NCBI GenBank assembly: GCA_949318235.1
Contig: OX439135.1
Coordinates: 27,970,587 to 28,034,586, forward strand
Origin: Ecdyonurus torrentis
Taxonomy: Eukaryota > Arthropoda > Insecta > Ephemeroptera > Heptageniidae
Direction: 5' to 3'
DNA: 64,000 nt
Shown here: positions 47,342 through 60,500 of the stretch, one piece after another
Position numbering within the stretch: the stretch's first letter is position 1
Layout of the letters: every line of letters starts with the position of its first letter
Made by a program: the position numbers and the translations under genes
Notes under the pieces: model-generated
Databases searched by the model: none
Told to the model about the DNA's origin: nothing
The model's input: the letters and a program-made list of their open reading frames with translations, nothing else

Positions 47342-48935
47342 TTCATCACTTTATTTCAAAACCGCAACTTTCCATCTCAATTGGAACTCGAGTTACAAAC
47401 TTTTTTTTTCTTCATATGGGCTACAATGCTATAGACTTCGGTAAGAAAATACGAAAATTCTCAAAAACTGAGAAAGTTTTATTTTTTTCGACTAAAGTGT
47501 AACAAACTTTTCATAAGACATTTTAAAGTGATACATTTTCAGTTTAAACCGTAAGTCTGTAGCATTATTAGTTTCTGAAATATCATCAAAAATCGTTTTC
47601 AGAATCTGAAAAACACAATTTTTTTCTCAATGTTGTTTCTAGAGGTGAATTTAGTACTATAGAGCATTTTGCATTACTTTATTTCAAAACTGCAACTTTT
47701 CATCTCAATTAGAACTCGAGTTACAAACTTTTTTTTTCTTCATATTGGCTACAATGCTATAGACTTCGGTAAGAAAATACTAAAATTCTCAAAAACTGAG
47801 AAAGTTTTATTTTTTGCGACTTAAGTGTATTAAACTTTTCATAAGACATTTCAAAGTGATACATTTTAGTTTAAACCGTAAGTCTGTAGCATTATTAGTT
47901 TCTGAGATAACATCAAAAATCGTTTTCAGTATCTGAAAAACACAATTTTTTTGGAAAAATTATTTTTCTCAATTTTGTTTCTAGAGGTAAATTTAGTACT
48001 ATAGAACGTTTTGCATCAATTTATTTCAAAACTGCAACATTCCATCTCAATAAGAACTTGAGTAACAAACTTTTTTTTTCTTCATATGGGCTACAATGCT
48101 ATAAATTTCAGTAAGAAAACACTAAAATTTTCAAAAACTGAGAAAGTTTTATTTTTTGCGACTAAAGTGTAATAAAGTTTTCAAAAGACATTTAAAAATG
48201 ATAAATTTTAGTTCAAACCGCAAGTCTGTAGCATTATTAGTTTCTGAGATATCATCAAAAATCGTTTTCAGAATCTGTAAAACATAATTTTTTTTCTCAA
48301 TTTTGTTTCTAGAGGTTAATTTAGTACTATAGAGCGTTTTGCATCACTTTATTTTTAAACCGCAACTTTCCATCTCAATTAGAACTCGAGTTACAAACTT
48401 TTTTCTCTTTCATATGGGCTACAATGCTATAGACTTCGGTAAGAAAATACGAAAATTCTCAAAAACTGAGAAAGTTTTATGTTTTTCGACTAAAGTGTAA
48501 TAAACTCTTCATAAGACATTTCAAAATGATACATTTCAGTTTAAACCGTAAGTCTGTAGCAATATTAGTTTCTGAGATAACATCAAAAATCGTTTTCAGA
48601 ATCTGAAAAACACAATTTTTTTGGAAAAATAATTTTTCTCAATTTTGTTTCTAGATGTGAATTTAGTACTATAGAGCGTTTTGCATCACTTTATTTCCAA
48701 ACTGCAACTTTCCATCTCAATTAGAACTCGAGTAACAAACTTTTTTTTTTCTTCATATGGGCTACAATGCTATAGACTTCGCTAAGAAAATAATAAAATT
48801 CTCAAAAACTGAAAAAGTTTAATTTTTGACAACTAAAGTGTAATAAACTCTTCATAAGACAATTCAAAGTGATACATTTCAGTTCAAACTGCAAGTCTGT
48901 AGCATTATTAGTTTCTTAGATATCATCAAAAATCG
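47342..48935 (-). repeat. Satellite A block 10, - orientation (4.65 monomers)
   Basis: Related in monomer order to blocks 3, 4 and 6 but without the MITE; the site near 48090 reads GGGCTACAATGCTATAAATT. One monomer has lost the GGAAAAATT region (near 47620). The 62-codon frame at 47314-47502 is a by-product. Confidence 0.93.
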
Positions 48936-50709
48936 TGACGCCATCACTGACTATTATTTTGATTTTAGTAGTTTATGAAGTAGATAAGTGACGCCATCAC
49001 TGACTACCAACTTGATTTTAGTGTTGTATGAAGTAGATAAGTGACGTCATCACTGACCATCAACTTGACTTTTGTTGTGTATGAAGTAGATATGTGACGT
49101 CATCACTGACTATCATCTTGACTTAAATAGTTTATGAAGGAGATAATTTACGCCATCACTGACTATCAACTTGACTTTAGTAGTGTATGGAAAAGATAAG
49201 TGAAGTCATCACTGACTATTAACTTGACTTTATTGGTATATGAAGTAGATAAGTGACGCAATCACTGACTATCAACTTGACTTTAGTAGTGTATGAAGTA
49301 GAAAAGTGACGTCATCACTGACTATAAATTTTAGTTTAGTTCTGTATGAAGTAGATAAGTGACGCCATGACTGACTATCAACTTGTCTTTAGTAGTGTAT
49401 GAAGTAAATATGTGACGTCCTTACTGACTATTATCTTGACTTTAGTAGAGTATGAAGTAGATATGTGACGTCATCTCTGACTATCAACTTGACTTTAGTA
49501 GTGTATGGAGCAGATGAGTGACGTCATCACTAATTATCATCTTGACTTTAGTTTTGTATGAAGTAGATAAGTGACGTTATTACTTAATTTTATCTTGACT
49601 TTTGTAGTGTATGAAGTAGATAAGTGACGTCATCACTGACAATCATCTTGACTTTAGTAGTTTATAAAGTAGATAAGTGACGTCATCACTGACTATTAAC
49701 TTGTCTTTAGTAGTGTATGAAGCATATATGTGAAGTCATCACTGACTATCATTTTGACTTTAGTAGTGTATAAGGTAGATATGTGACGTTATTACTGACT
49801 ATCAACTGGTCTTTAGTAGTGTATGAAATAGATAAGTGATGTCATCACTAACTATCAACTTGATTTTCGTAGTGTATGAAGTAGAATTGCAACGTCAACA
49901 CTGACTATCAATTTGACTTTAGTAGTGTATGAAGTAGATAAGTGACGTCATCACTGTCTGTAAACTTGACTTTAGTTGTGTATGAAGTAGATATGTGACG
50001 TTATCACTGACTATCATCTTGTTTAAGTTGTGTATAAAGTATATAACTGACATCATTACTGACTATCAACTTGACTTTAGTTGTGTATTAAGTAGATATT
50101 TGACGTCATCACTGACTATTAATTTGACTTTAGTAGTGTATGAAGTAGATGAGTGACGTCATTACTGACTATTACTTGATTTTAGTTGTGTATGTAGTAG
50201 ATATGTGACGTCATCAGTAACTATCATCTTGACTTTAGTTGTGTATAAAGTAGATAAGTGACGTTATCACTAACCATCAACTAGTATATAGTATCGTATG
50301 AAGCAGATATGTGACGTCATCACTGACTATCAACTTGACTTTAGTAATTTATGAAGTCGATAAGTTACGTCATAATTGTTTTTCAACTTGACTTAAGTAT
50401 AGTATGAAGTAGATATATGACGTCATTACTAACGATCAACTTGACTTTAGTAGTGTATGAAGTAAAAATGCAACGTCATCATTAAATATCAATTCGACTT
50501 TAGTAGTGTATGAAGTAGATAAGTGACGTCATCACTGACTATCAATTTGAGTTTAGTTTTGTATGAAGTAGATAAGTGACGTCATCACTGACTTTCAACT
50601 TTACTTTAGTAGTGTATGAAGTAGATAAGTGACGTCATCACTGACTATCAACTTGACTTAAGTTATGTATGTGGTAGATGAGTGTCACCATCACCGACTA
50701 CCAACTTGA
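48936..50709 (+). repeat. Satellite B array (~33 monomers)
   Basis: Fourth member of the family with 25218-26991, 36551-38324 and 39078-41762. Confidence 0.95.
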
Positions 50710-51302
50710 TTCATCACTTTATTTCAAAACCGCAACTTTTAATCTCAATTAGAACTCGAGTAACAAACTTTTTTTTCTTCATATCAGCTACAATGCTATA
50801 GACTTCGGTAAGAAAACACTAAAATTTTCAAAAACTAAGAAAGTTTTGTTTTTGCGACTAAAGTGTAATAAACTTTTCATCAAAAATTTCAAAGTGATAA
50901 ATTTCAGTTCAAACCGCAAGTCTGTAGCATTATTAGTTTCTGAGATATCATCAAAAATCGTTTTCAGAATCTGAAAAATACAATTTGTTTTGAATAATTA
51001 TTTTTCTCAATTTTGTTTCTAGAGGTAAATGTAGTACTATAGAGCGTTTTGCATCACTTTATTTCAAAACTGCAACTTTCCATCTCAATTAGAACTCAAG
51101 TAATAAACTTTTTTTTTCTTCATATGGGCTACAATGCTATAGACTTCGCTAAGAAAATAATAAAATTCTCAAAAACTGAAGAAGTTTAATTTTTGACAAC
51201 TAAAGTGTAATAAACTCTTCATAAGATAATTCAAAGTGATACATTTCAGTTCAAACTGCAAGTCTGTAGCATTATTAGTTTCTGAGATATCATCAAAAAT
51301 CG
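50710..51302 (-). repeat. Satellite A block 11, - orientation (593 bp)
   Basis: Duplicate of block 5. Together with the flanking arrays it forms segmental copy S4 (about 48.7-51.6 kb). Confidence 0.95.
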
Positions 51303-51864
51303 TGACGCCATCACTGACTATTATTTTGATTTTAGTTTTGTATGAAGTAGATAAGTGACGTCATCACTGACTATTAACTTGACTATAGTTGTGTATGAAG
51401 TAGATATGTGACGTCATCACTAACTATCATCTTGACTTTAGTTGTGTATAAAGTAGATATGTGACGTTATCATTAACTATCTACTAGTATTTAGTGGCGT
51501 AAGAAGCAGATATGTGACGTCATCACTGACTATCATCTTTACTTTAATAGTTTATGAAGGAGATAAGTTACGCCATCACTGACTATCAACTTGACTTAAG
51601 TAGTGTATGGAAAAAAAAAATGTGAAGTCATCACTGAGTATCAATTGAATTTAGTGGTATATGAAGTAGATAAGTGACGCAATCACTGACTACCAACTTG
51701 ACTTTAGTAGTGGATGAAGTAAATATGTGACGTCATGACTGACTATCATCTTGACTTTAGTAGTGTATGAAGTAGATATGTGACGTCATCACTGACTATC
51801 AATTTGATTTTAGTTGTGTATGAATTATATAACTGACGTCATTACTGACTATCAACTGGTCTTT

Positions 51865-51908
<44 letters not shown>

Positions 51909-52281
51909 GAATGAGGCCCCACGCACGCCGCATTCAGTAACGGACATCCATTACACAAGTTGTAGTATGCAGTATATGAAGTAGAAATGCAACGTCATCA
52001 TTAAATATCAATTTGACTTTAGTAGTGTATGAAGTAGATAAGTGACGTCATCACTGACTATCAATTTGAGTTTAGTTGTGTATGAAGTAGATGGGTGACG
52101 TCATTACTGAATATCATCTTGACTTTAGTAGTGTATGAAGTAGATATGAGCGGTCGTCTCTGACTATCAACTTGACTTTAGTAGTGTACGAAATAGATAA
52201 GTGACGTCACCACTGACTATCAACTTGACTTTAGTTATGTATGTGGTAGATAAGTGACACCATCACTGACTACCAACTTGA
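51303..52281 (+). repeat. Satellite B array (~16 monomers), split by a poly(T) insertion
   Basis: Its left part continues copy S4 up to about 51600. A retroposon fragment interrupts a B unit at 51867. Confidence 0.93.
51867..51970 (-). mobile_element. Retroposon 3'-end fragment with 38-base poly(A) (minus strand)
   Basis: Thirty-eight consecutive T (51867-51904), then about 66 bp of unrelated, GC-richer sequence (ATGAGGCCCCACGCACGCCG, ATTACACAAGTTGTAG) before B resumes. Read on the minus strand, this is a short body with a long poly(A) tail, as left by a 5'-truncated LINE or a SINE. A clear target duplication is not visible. The family is not identified. Confidence 0.7.
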
Positions 52282-52873
52282 TTCATCACTTTATTTCAAA
52301 ACCGCAACTTTCCATCTCAATTAGAACTCGAGTTACAAACTATTTTCTTCTTCATATGGGCTACAATGCTATAGACTTCGGTAAGAAAATACAAAAATTC
52401 TCAAAAACTGAGAGTGTTTAATTTTTTTCGACTAAAGTGTAATAAACTTTTCATAAGACATTTCAAAGTGATACATTTCATTTTAAACCGTAAGTCTGTA
52501 GCATTATTAGTTTCTGAAATATCATCAAAAATCGTTTTCACAATCTGAAAAACACAATTTTTTTCGAACTTTTTTTTCTTAATTTTGTTTTTAGAGGTGA
52601 ATTTAGTACTATAGAGCGTTTTGCATCACTTTATTTCAAAACCGCATTTTTCCATCTAAATTAGAACTCGAGTTACAAACTTTTTTTTCTTCATATGGGC
52701 TACAATGCTATAGACTTCGGTAAGAAAATACTAAAATTCTCAAAAACTGAAAAAGTTTAATTTTTGACAACAAAAGTGTAATAAACTCTTCATAAGACAA
52801 TTCAAAGTGATACATTTCAGTTAAAACTGCAAGTCTGTAGCATTATTAGTTTCTGAGATATCATCAAAAATCG
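52282..52873 (-). repeat. Satellite A block 12, - orientation (592 bp)
   Basis: Last interior block. Same length class as block 5, but its monomer variants (GAGAGTGTTTAATTT) are its own. Confidence 0.94.
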
Positions 52874-54559
52874 TGACGCCATCACTGACTATTATTTTGA
52901 TTTTAGTAGTTTATGAAGTAGATAAGTGACGCCATCACTGACTACCAACTTGATTTTAGTGTTGTATGAAGTACATAAGTGACGTCATCACTGACTATCA
53001 ACTTGACATTAGTTGTGTATGAAGTAGATATGTGACGTCATCACTGACTATCAATTTGACTTTAGTATTGTATGAAGTAGATAAGTGACGTCATCACTGA
53101 CTATTAACTTGACTATAGTTGTGTATAAAGTAGATATGGTACGTCATCACTAACTATCATCTTGACTTTAATTGTGTATAAATTAGATATGTGACGTTAT
53201 CACTAACTATCTACTAGTATTTAGTATCGTATGAAGCAGATATGTGACGTCATCACTGACAATCATCTTGACTTTAATAGTTTATGAAAGAGATAAGTTA
53301 CTCCATCACTGACTATCAACTTGACTTTAGTAGTGTATGGAAAAGATAAGTGAAGTCATCACTGACTATCAACTTGACTTTAGTGGTATATGAAGTAGAT
53401 AAGTGACGCAATCACTGACTATAAACTTGACTTTAGTAGTGTATGAGGTAGAAAAGTGACGTCATAACTGACTATAAATTTGAGTTTAGTTCTGTATAAA
53501 GTAGATAAGTGACGTCATCACTGACTATCAACTTGTCTTTAGTAGTGTATGAAGTAAATTTGTGACATCATGACTGACTATCATCTTGACTTTAGTAGTG
53601 TATGAAGTAGATAAGTGACGTCATCACTGACTATCAACTTGATTTTAGTTGTTTACATAGTAGACGATATGTGACGTCATCACTGACTATCAACTTGACT
53701 TTAGTAGTGTATGAAGTAGACAAGTGACGTCATCACTTATTATCATCTTGACTTTAGTTGTGTATGAAGTAGATAAGCGACGTTTTACTTAATTTCATCT
53801 TGACTTTTGTAGTGTATGAAGTAGATAAGTGACGTCATCACTGACAATCAACTTGACTTTAGTAGTTTATGGGGTAGATAAGTGACGTTATCTCTGACTA
53901 TTAACGTGTCGTTAGTAGTGTATGAAGCATATATGTGACGTCATCACTGACTATCAACTTGACTTTAGTATTTAATGAAGTGGATAAGTTAAGTCATAAT
54001 TGTTTTTTAACTTGACTTTAGTTGGGTATGAAGTAGAGAACTGACGTCATAACTGTTAGTCAACTTGACTTTAGTAGTGTATAAAGTAGATAAGTTACGT
54101 CAATACTAACTATCAACTTAACTTTAGTTATGTATGAAGTAGATAAGTGACGCCATCTCTACTTCCATCTTGATTTTAGTATTGATGAAATAAATAAGTG
54201 ACGTCATCACTGACTATCAACTTAACTTTAGTTGTTTACGTAGTAGATATGTGACGTCATCACTGACTATTAACATGAATTTAGTAGTTTTTAAAGTTGA
54301 TATGTGACGTCATCACTGACTATCATTTTGACTTTAGAAGTGTATAAGGTAGATATGTGACGTCATCACTGACTATCAATTTGATTTTAGTCGTGTATGA
54401 ATTATATAAGTGACGTCATTACTGACTATCAACTGGTCTTTACTAGTGAATGAAATAGATAAGTGACGTCAACTTGATTTTAGTAGTGTATGAAGTAGAT
54501 TTGCAACGTCAACACTGACTATCAATTTGACTTTAGTAGTGTATGAAGTAGATAAGTGA
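52874..54559 (+). repeat. Satellite B array (~32 monomers), right end of composite region
   Basis: Does not end with the usual terminal units. It stops in mid-unit at GTAGATAAGTGA and is followed directly by ATTTTCTTACCG of satellite A in + orientation, a junction seen only here. Confidence 0.93.
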
Positions 54560-57500
54560 ATTTTCTTACCGATGTCTATAGCATTGTAGACCATATGAAG
54601 AAAAAAAAAGTTTGTAACTCAAGTTTTAATTGAGATGGGAAGTTGTGGTTTTGAAATAAAGTGATGCCAAACGCTCTATAGTACTAAATTCACCTCAAGA
54701 AACAAAATTGAGAAAAAAAAATTTCAAAAAAAATTGTGTTTTTCAGATTCTGAAAACGATTTTTGATGATATCTCAGACACTAATAATGCTACAGACTTA
54801 CGGTTTGAACTGAAATGTATCACTTTGAAATGTCTTATGAAAAGTTTATAACACTTTAGTCGCAAAAACTAAAACTTTCTCAGTTTTTGAGAATTTTCGA
54901 ATTTTCTTACCAAAGTTTATAGCATTGTAGCCCATATGAAGAAAAAAAAGTTGGTAACTTGAGTTCTAATTGAGATGCAAAGTTGTAGTTTTGAAAAAAA
55001 GTAATGCAATACGCTCTATAGTACTAAATTCACCTCTAGAAACAAATTTGAGAAAAAAAAATTTTCGAAAAAAATTGTGTTTTTCAGATTCTGAAAACGA
55101 TTTTTGATGATATCTCAGAAACTAATAATGCTACAGACTTACGGTTTAAACTGAAATGTATCACTTTGAAATGTCTAACGAAAAGTTTATGACACTTTAG
55201 TCGCAAAAAAAAAAACTTTCTCAGTTTTTGAGAATTTTCGTATTTTCTTACCGAAGTCTATAGCATTGTAGCCCATATGAAGAAAAAAAAAGTTTGTAAC
55301 TCGAGTTCTAATTGAGATGTAAAGTAGTGGTTTTGAAATAAAGTGATGCAAAACGCTCTATAGTACTAAATTTACCTCTAGAAACAAAATTGAGAAAAAA
55401 AAATTTTCGAAAAAAATTGTGTTTTTCAGATTCTGAAAACGATTTTTAATGATATCTCAGAAACTAATAATGCTACAGACTTACGGTTTGAACTGAAATG
55501 TATCACTTTAAAATGTCTAACGAAAAGTTTCTGACACTTTAGTCGCAAAAAATAAAACTTTCTCAGTTTTTGAGAATTTTCGTATTTTCTTACCGAAGTC
55601 TATAGCATTGTAGCCCATATGAAGAAAAAAAAGTTTGTAACTCGAGTTCCAATTGAGATAGAAAGTTGCGGTTTTTAAATAAAGTGATGCAAAATGCTCT
55701 TTAGTTTTAAATTCACCTTTAGAAACAAATTTGAGAAAAATAATTTTTCGAAAAAAATAGTGTTTTTCAGATTCTGAAAACGATTTTTGATGATATCTCA
55801 GAAAGTAATAATGCTACAGACTTACGGTTTGAACTGAAATGTATCACATTGAAATGTCTTATGAAAAATTTATTACACTTTAGTCGCAAAAAATAAAACT
55901 TTCTCAGTTTTTGAGAATTTTCGTATTTTCTTACCGAAGTCTATAGCATTGTAGCCCATATGAAAAAAAAAAAAAGTTTCTAACTCGAGTTCTAATTGAG
56001 ATGTAAAGTTGTGGTTTTGAAATAAAGTGATGCAAAACGCTCTATAGTACTGAATTTACCTCTAGAAACAAAATTGAGAAAAAAAAATTTTCGAAAAAAA
56101 TTGTGTTTTTCAGATTCTGAAAACGATATTTGATGATATCTCAGAAACTAATAATGCTACAGACTTACGGTTTGAACTGAAATGTATCACTTTGAAATGT
56201 CTAACGAAAAGTTTATGACACTTTAGTCGCAAAAACTAAAACTTTCTCAGTTTTTGAGAATTTTTGAATTTTCTTACCGATGTCTATAGCATTGTAGCCC
56301 ATATGAAGAAAAAAAAAGTTTGTAACTCGAGTTTTAATTGAGATGGAAAGTTGTGGTTTTGAAATAAATAGATGCAAAACGCTCTATAGTACTAAATTTA
56401 CCTCTAGAAACAAAATTAAGAAAAAAAAAAATTTCGAAAAAAATTGTGTTTTTCAGATTCTGAAAACGATTTTTGATGATATCTCAGAAACTAATAATGC
56501 TACAGACTTACGGTTTGAACTGAAATGTATCACTTTGAAATGTCTTATGAAAAGTTTATAACACTTTAGTCGCAAAAACTAAAACTGTCTCAGTTTTTGA
56601 GAATTTTCGAATTTTCTTACCGATGTCTATAGCATTGTAGCAATATGAAGAAAAAAAAAGTTTGTAACTTGAGTTCTAATTGAGATGTAAAGTTGTGGTT
56701 TTGAAATAAAGTGATGCAAAACGCTCTATAGTACTAAATTTACCTCTAGAAACAAAATTGAGAAAAAAAAATTTTCAAAAAAAAATTGTGTTTTTCAGAT
56801 TCTGAAAACGATTTTTGATGATATCTCAGAAACTAATAATGCTACAGACTTACGGTTTGAACTGAAATGTATCACTTTGAAATGTCTTATGAAAAGTTTA
56901 TTACACTTTAGTCGCAAAAACTAAAACTTTCTCAGTTTTTGAGAATTTTCGAATTTTCTTACCGATGTCTATAGCATTGTAGCCCATATGAAGAAAAAAA
57001 AAGTTTGTAACTCGAGTTTTAATTGAGATGGAAAGTTGTGGTTTTGAAATAAAGTGATGCAAAACGCTCTATAGTAGTAAATTTACCTCTAGAAACAAAA
57101 TTGAGAAAAAAAAATTTTCGAAAAAAATTGTGTTTTTCAGAATCTGAAAACGATTTTTGATGATATCTCAGAAACTAATAATGCTACAGACTTACGGTTT
57201 GAACTGAAATGTATCACTTTGAAATGTCTAACGAAAAGTTTATGACACTTTAGTCGCAAAAACTAAAACTTTCTCAGTTTTTGAGAATTTTTGAATTTTC
57301 TTACCGATGTCTATAGCATTGTAGCCCATATGAAGAAAAAAAAAGTTTGTAACTCGAATTTTAATTGAGATGGAAAGTTGTGGTTTTAAAATAATGTGAT
57401 GCAAAACGCTCTATAGTACTAAATTTACCTCTAGAAACAAAATTAAGAAAAAAAAATTTTCGAAAAAAATTGTGTTTTTCAGATTCTGAAAACGATTTTT

Positions 57501-60500
57501 GATGATATCTCAGAAACTAATAATGCTACAGACTTACGGTTTGAACTGAAATGTATCACTTTGAAATGTCTAACGAAAAGTTTATGACACTTTAGTCGCA
57601 AAAAATAAAACTTTCTCAGTTTTTGAGAATTTTCGTATTTTCTTACCGAAGTCTATAGCATTGTAGCCCATATGAAGAAAAAAAAAGTTTGTAACTCGAG
57701 TTCCAATTGAGATAGAAAGTTGCGGTTTTGAAATAAAGTGATGCAAAATGCTCTTTAGTTTTAAATTCACCTTTAGAAACAAATTTGAGAAAAATAATTT
57801 TTCGAAAAAAATAGTGTTTTTCAGATTCTGAAAACGATTTTTGATGATATCTCAGAAACTAATTATGCTACAGACTTACGGTTTAAACTGAAATGTATCA
57901 CATTGAAATGTCTTGTGAAAAATTTATTACACTTTAGTCGCAAAAAATAAAACTTTCTCATTTTTTGAGAATTTTCGTATTTTCTTACCGAAGTCTATAG
58001 CATTGTAGCCCATATGAAGAAAAAACAAATTTGTAACTCGAGTTCTAATTGAGATGTAAGGTTGTGGTTTTGAAATAAAGTGATGCTAAACGCTCTATAG
58101 TACTAAATTTACCTCTAGAAACAAAATTGAGAAAAATTTTTTTTCGAAAAAACTTGTGTTTTTCAGATTCTGAAAACGATTTTTGATGATATCTCAGAAA
58201 CTAATAATGCTACAGACTTACGGTTTGAACTGAAATGTATCACTTTGAAATGTCTTATGAAAAGTTTATAACACTTTAGTCGCAAAAACTAAAACTTTCT
58301 CAGTTTTTGAGAATTTTCGAATTTTCTTACCGATGTCTATAGCATTGTAGCCCATATGAAGAAAAAAAAAGTTTGTAACTTGAGTTCTAATTGAGATGTA
58401 AAGTTGTGGTTTTGAAATAAAGTGATGCAAAACGCTCTATAGTACTAAATTTACCTCTAGAAACAAAATTGAGAAAAAAAAATTTTCAAAAAAAAATTGT
58501 GTTTTTCAGATTCTGAAAACGATTTTTGATGATATCTCAGAAACTAATAATGCTACAGACTTACGGTTTGAACTGAAATGTATCACTTTGAAATGTCTTA
58601 TGAAAAGTTTATAACACTTTAGTCGCAAAAACTAAAACTTTCTCAGTTTTTGAGAATCTTCGAATTTTCTTACCGATGTCTATAGCATTGTAGCCCATAT
58701 GAAGAAAAAAAAAGTTTGTAACTCGAGTTTTAATTGAGATGGAAAGTTGTGGTTTTGAAATAAAGTGATGCAAAACGCTCTATAGTACTAAATTTACCTC
58801 TAGAAACAAAATTGAGAAAAAAAAATTTTCGAAAAAAATTGTGTTTTTCAGAATCTGAAAACGATTTTTGCTGATATCTCAGAAACTAATAATGCTACAG
58901 ACTTACGGTTTGAACTGAAATGTATCACATTGAAATGTCTTATGAAAAATTTATTACACTTTAGTCGCAAAAAATAAAACTTTCTCAGTTTTTGAGAATT
59001 TTCGTATTTTCTTACCGAAGTCTATAGCATTGTAGCCCATATGAAGAAAAAAAAAGTTTGTAACTCGAGTTCTAATTGAGATGTAAGGTTGTGGTTTTGA
59101 AATAAAGTGATGCAAAACGCTCTATAGTACTAAATTTACCTCTAGAAACAAAATTGAGAAAAAAAATTTTTCGAAAAAAATTGTGTTTTTCAGATTCTGA
59201 AAACGATTTTTGATGATATCTCAGAAACTAATAATGCTACAGACTTACGGTTTGAACTAAAAAAATGTATCACTTTGAAATGTCTTATGAAAAGTTTATA
59301 ACACTTTAGTCGCAAAAACTAAAACTTTCTCAGTTTTTGAGAATTTTCGAATTTTCTTACCGATGTCTATAGCATTGTAGCCCATATGAAGAAAAAAAAA
59401 GTTTGTAACTCGAGTTTTAATTGAGGTGGAAAGTTGTGGTTTTGAAATAAAGTGATGCAAAACGCTCTATAGTACTAAATTTACCTCTAGAAACAAAATT
59501 GAGAAAAAAAAATTTCGAAAAAAATTGTGTTTTTCAGAATCTGAAAACGATTTTTGATGATATCTCAGAAACTAATAATGCTACAGACTTACGGTTTGAA
59601 CTGAAATGTATCACTTTGAAATGTCTAACGAAAAGTTTATGACACTTTAGTCGCAAAAAATAAAACTTTCTCAGTTTTTGAGAATTTTCGTATTTTCTTA
59701 CCGAAGTCTATAGCATTGTAGCCCATATGAAGAAAAAAAAAGTTTGTAACTCGAGTTCCAATTGAGATAGAAAGTTGCGGTTTTGAAATAAAGTGATGCA
59801 AAATGCTCTTTAGTTTTAAATTCACCTTTAGAAACAAATTTGAGAAAAATAATTTTTCGAAAAAAATAGTGTTTTTCAGATTCTGAAAACGATTTTTGAT
59901 GATATCTCAGAAACTAATTATGCTACAGACTTACGGTTTAAACTGAAATGTATCACATTGAAATGTCTTATGAAAAATTTATTACACTTTAGTCGCAAAA
60001 AATAAAACTTTCTCATTTTTTGAGAATTTTCGTATTTTCTTACCGAAGTCTATAGCATTGTAGCCCATATGAAGAAAAAACAAATTTGTAACTCGAGTTC
60101 TAATTGAGATGTAAGGTTGTGGTTTTGAAATAAAGTGATGCTAAACGCTCTATAGTACTAAATTTACCTCTAGAAACAAAATTGAGAAAAATTTTTTTTC
60201 GAAAAAACTTGTGTTTTTCAGATTCTGAAAACGATTTTTGATGATATCTCAGAAACTAATAATGCTACAGACTTACGGTTTGAACTGAAATGTATCACTT
60301 TGAAATGTCTTATGAAAAGTTTATAACACTTTAGTCGCAAAAACTAAAACTTTCTCAGTTTTTGAGAATTTTCGAATTTTCTTACCGATGTCTATAGCAT
60401 TGTAGCCCATATGAAGAAAAAAAAAGTTTGTAACTTGAGTTCTAATTGAGATGTAAAGTTGTGGTTTTGAAATAAAGTGATGCAAAACGCTCTATAGTAC

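Noticed and set aside
10239..54559. CRISPR-like regular spacing in 53-bp repeats
   Set aside because: Units are tandem without unique spacers, and the context is eukaryotic satellite.
57582..57782. 66-codon frame repeated identically at 59637, 61692 and 63748
   Set aside because: Identity comes from the 2055-bp higher-order repeat, not protein conservation; related monomers interrupt the frame.
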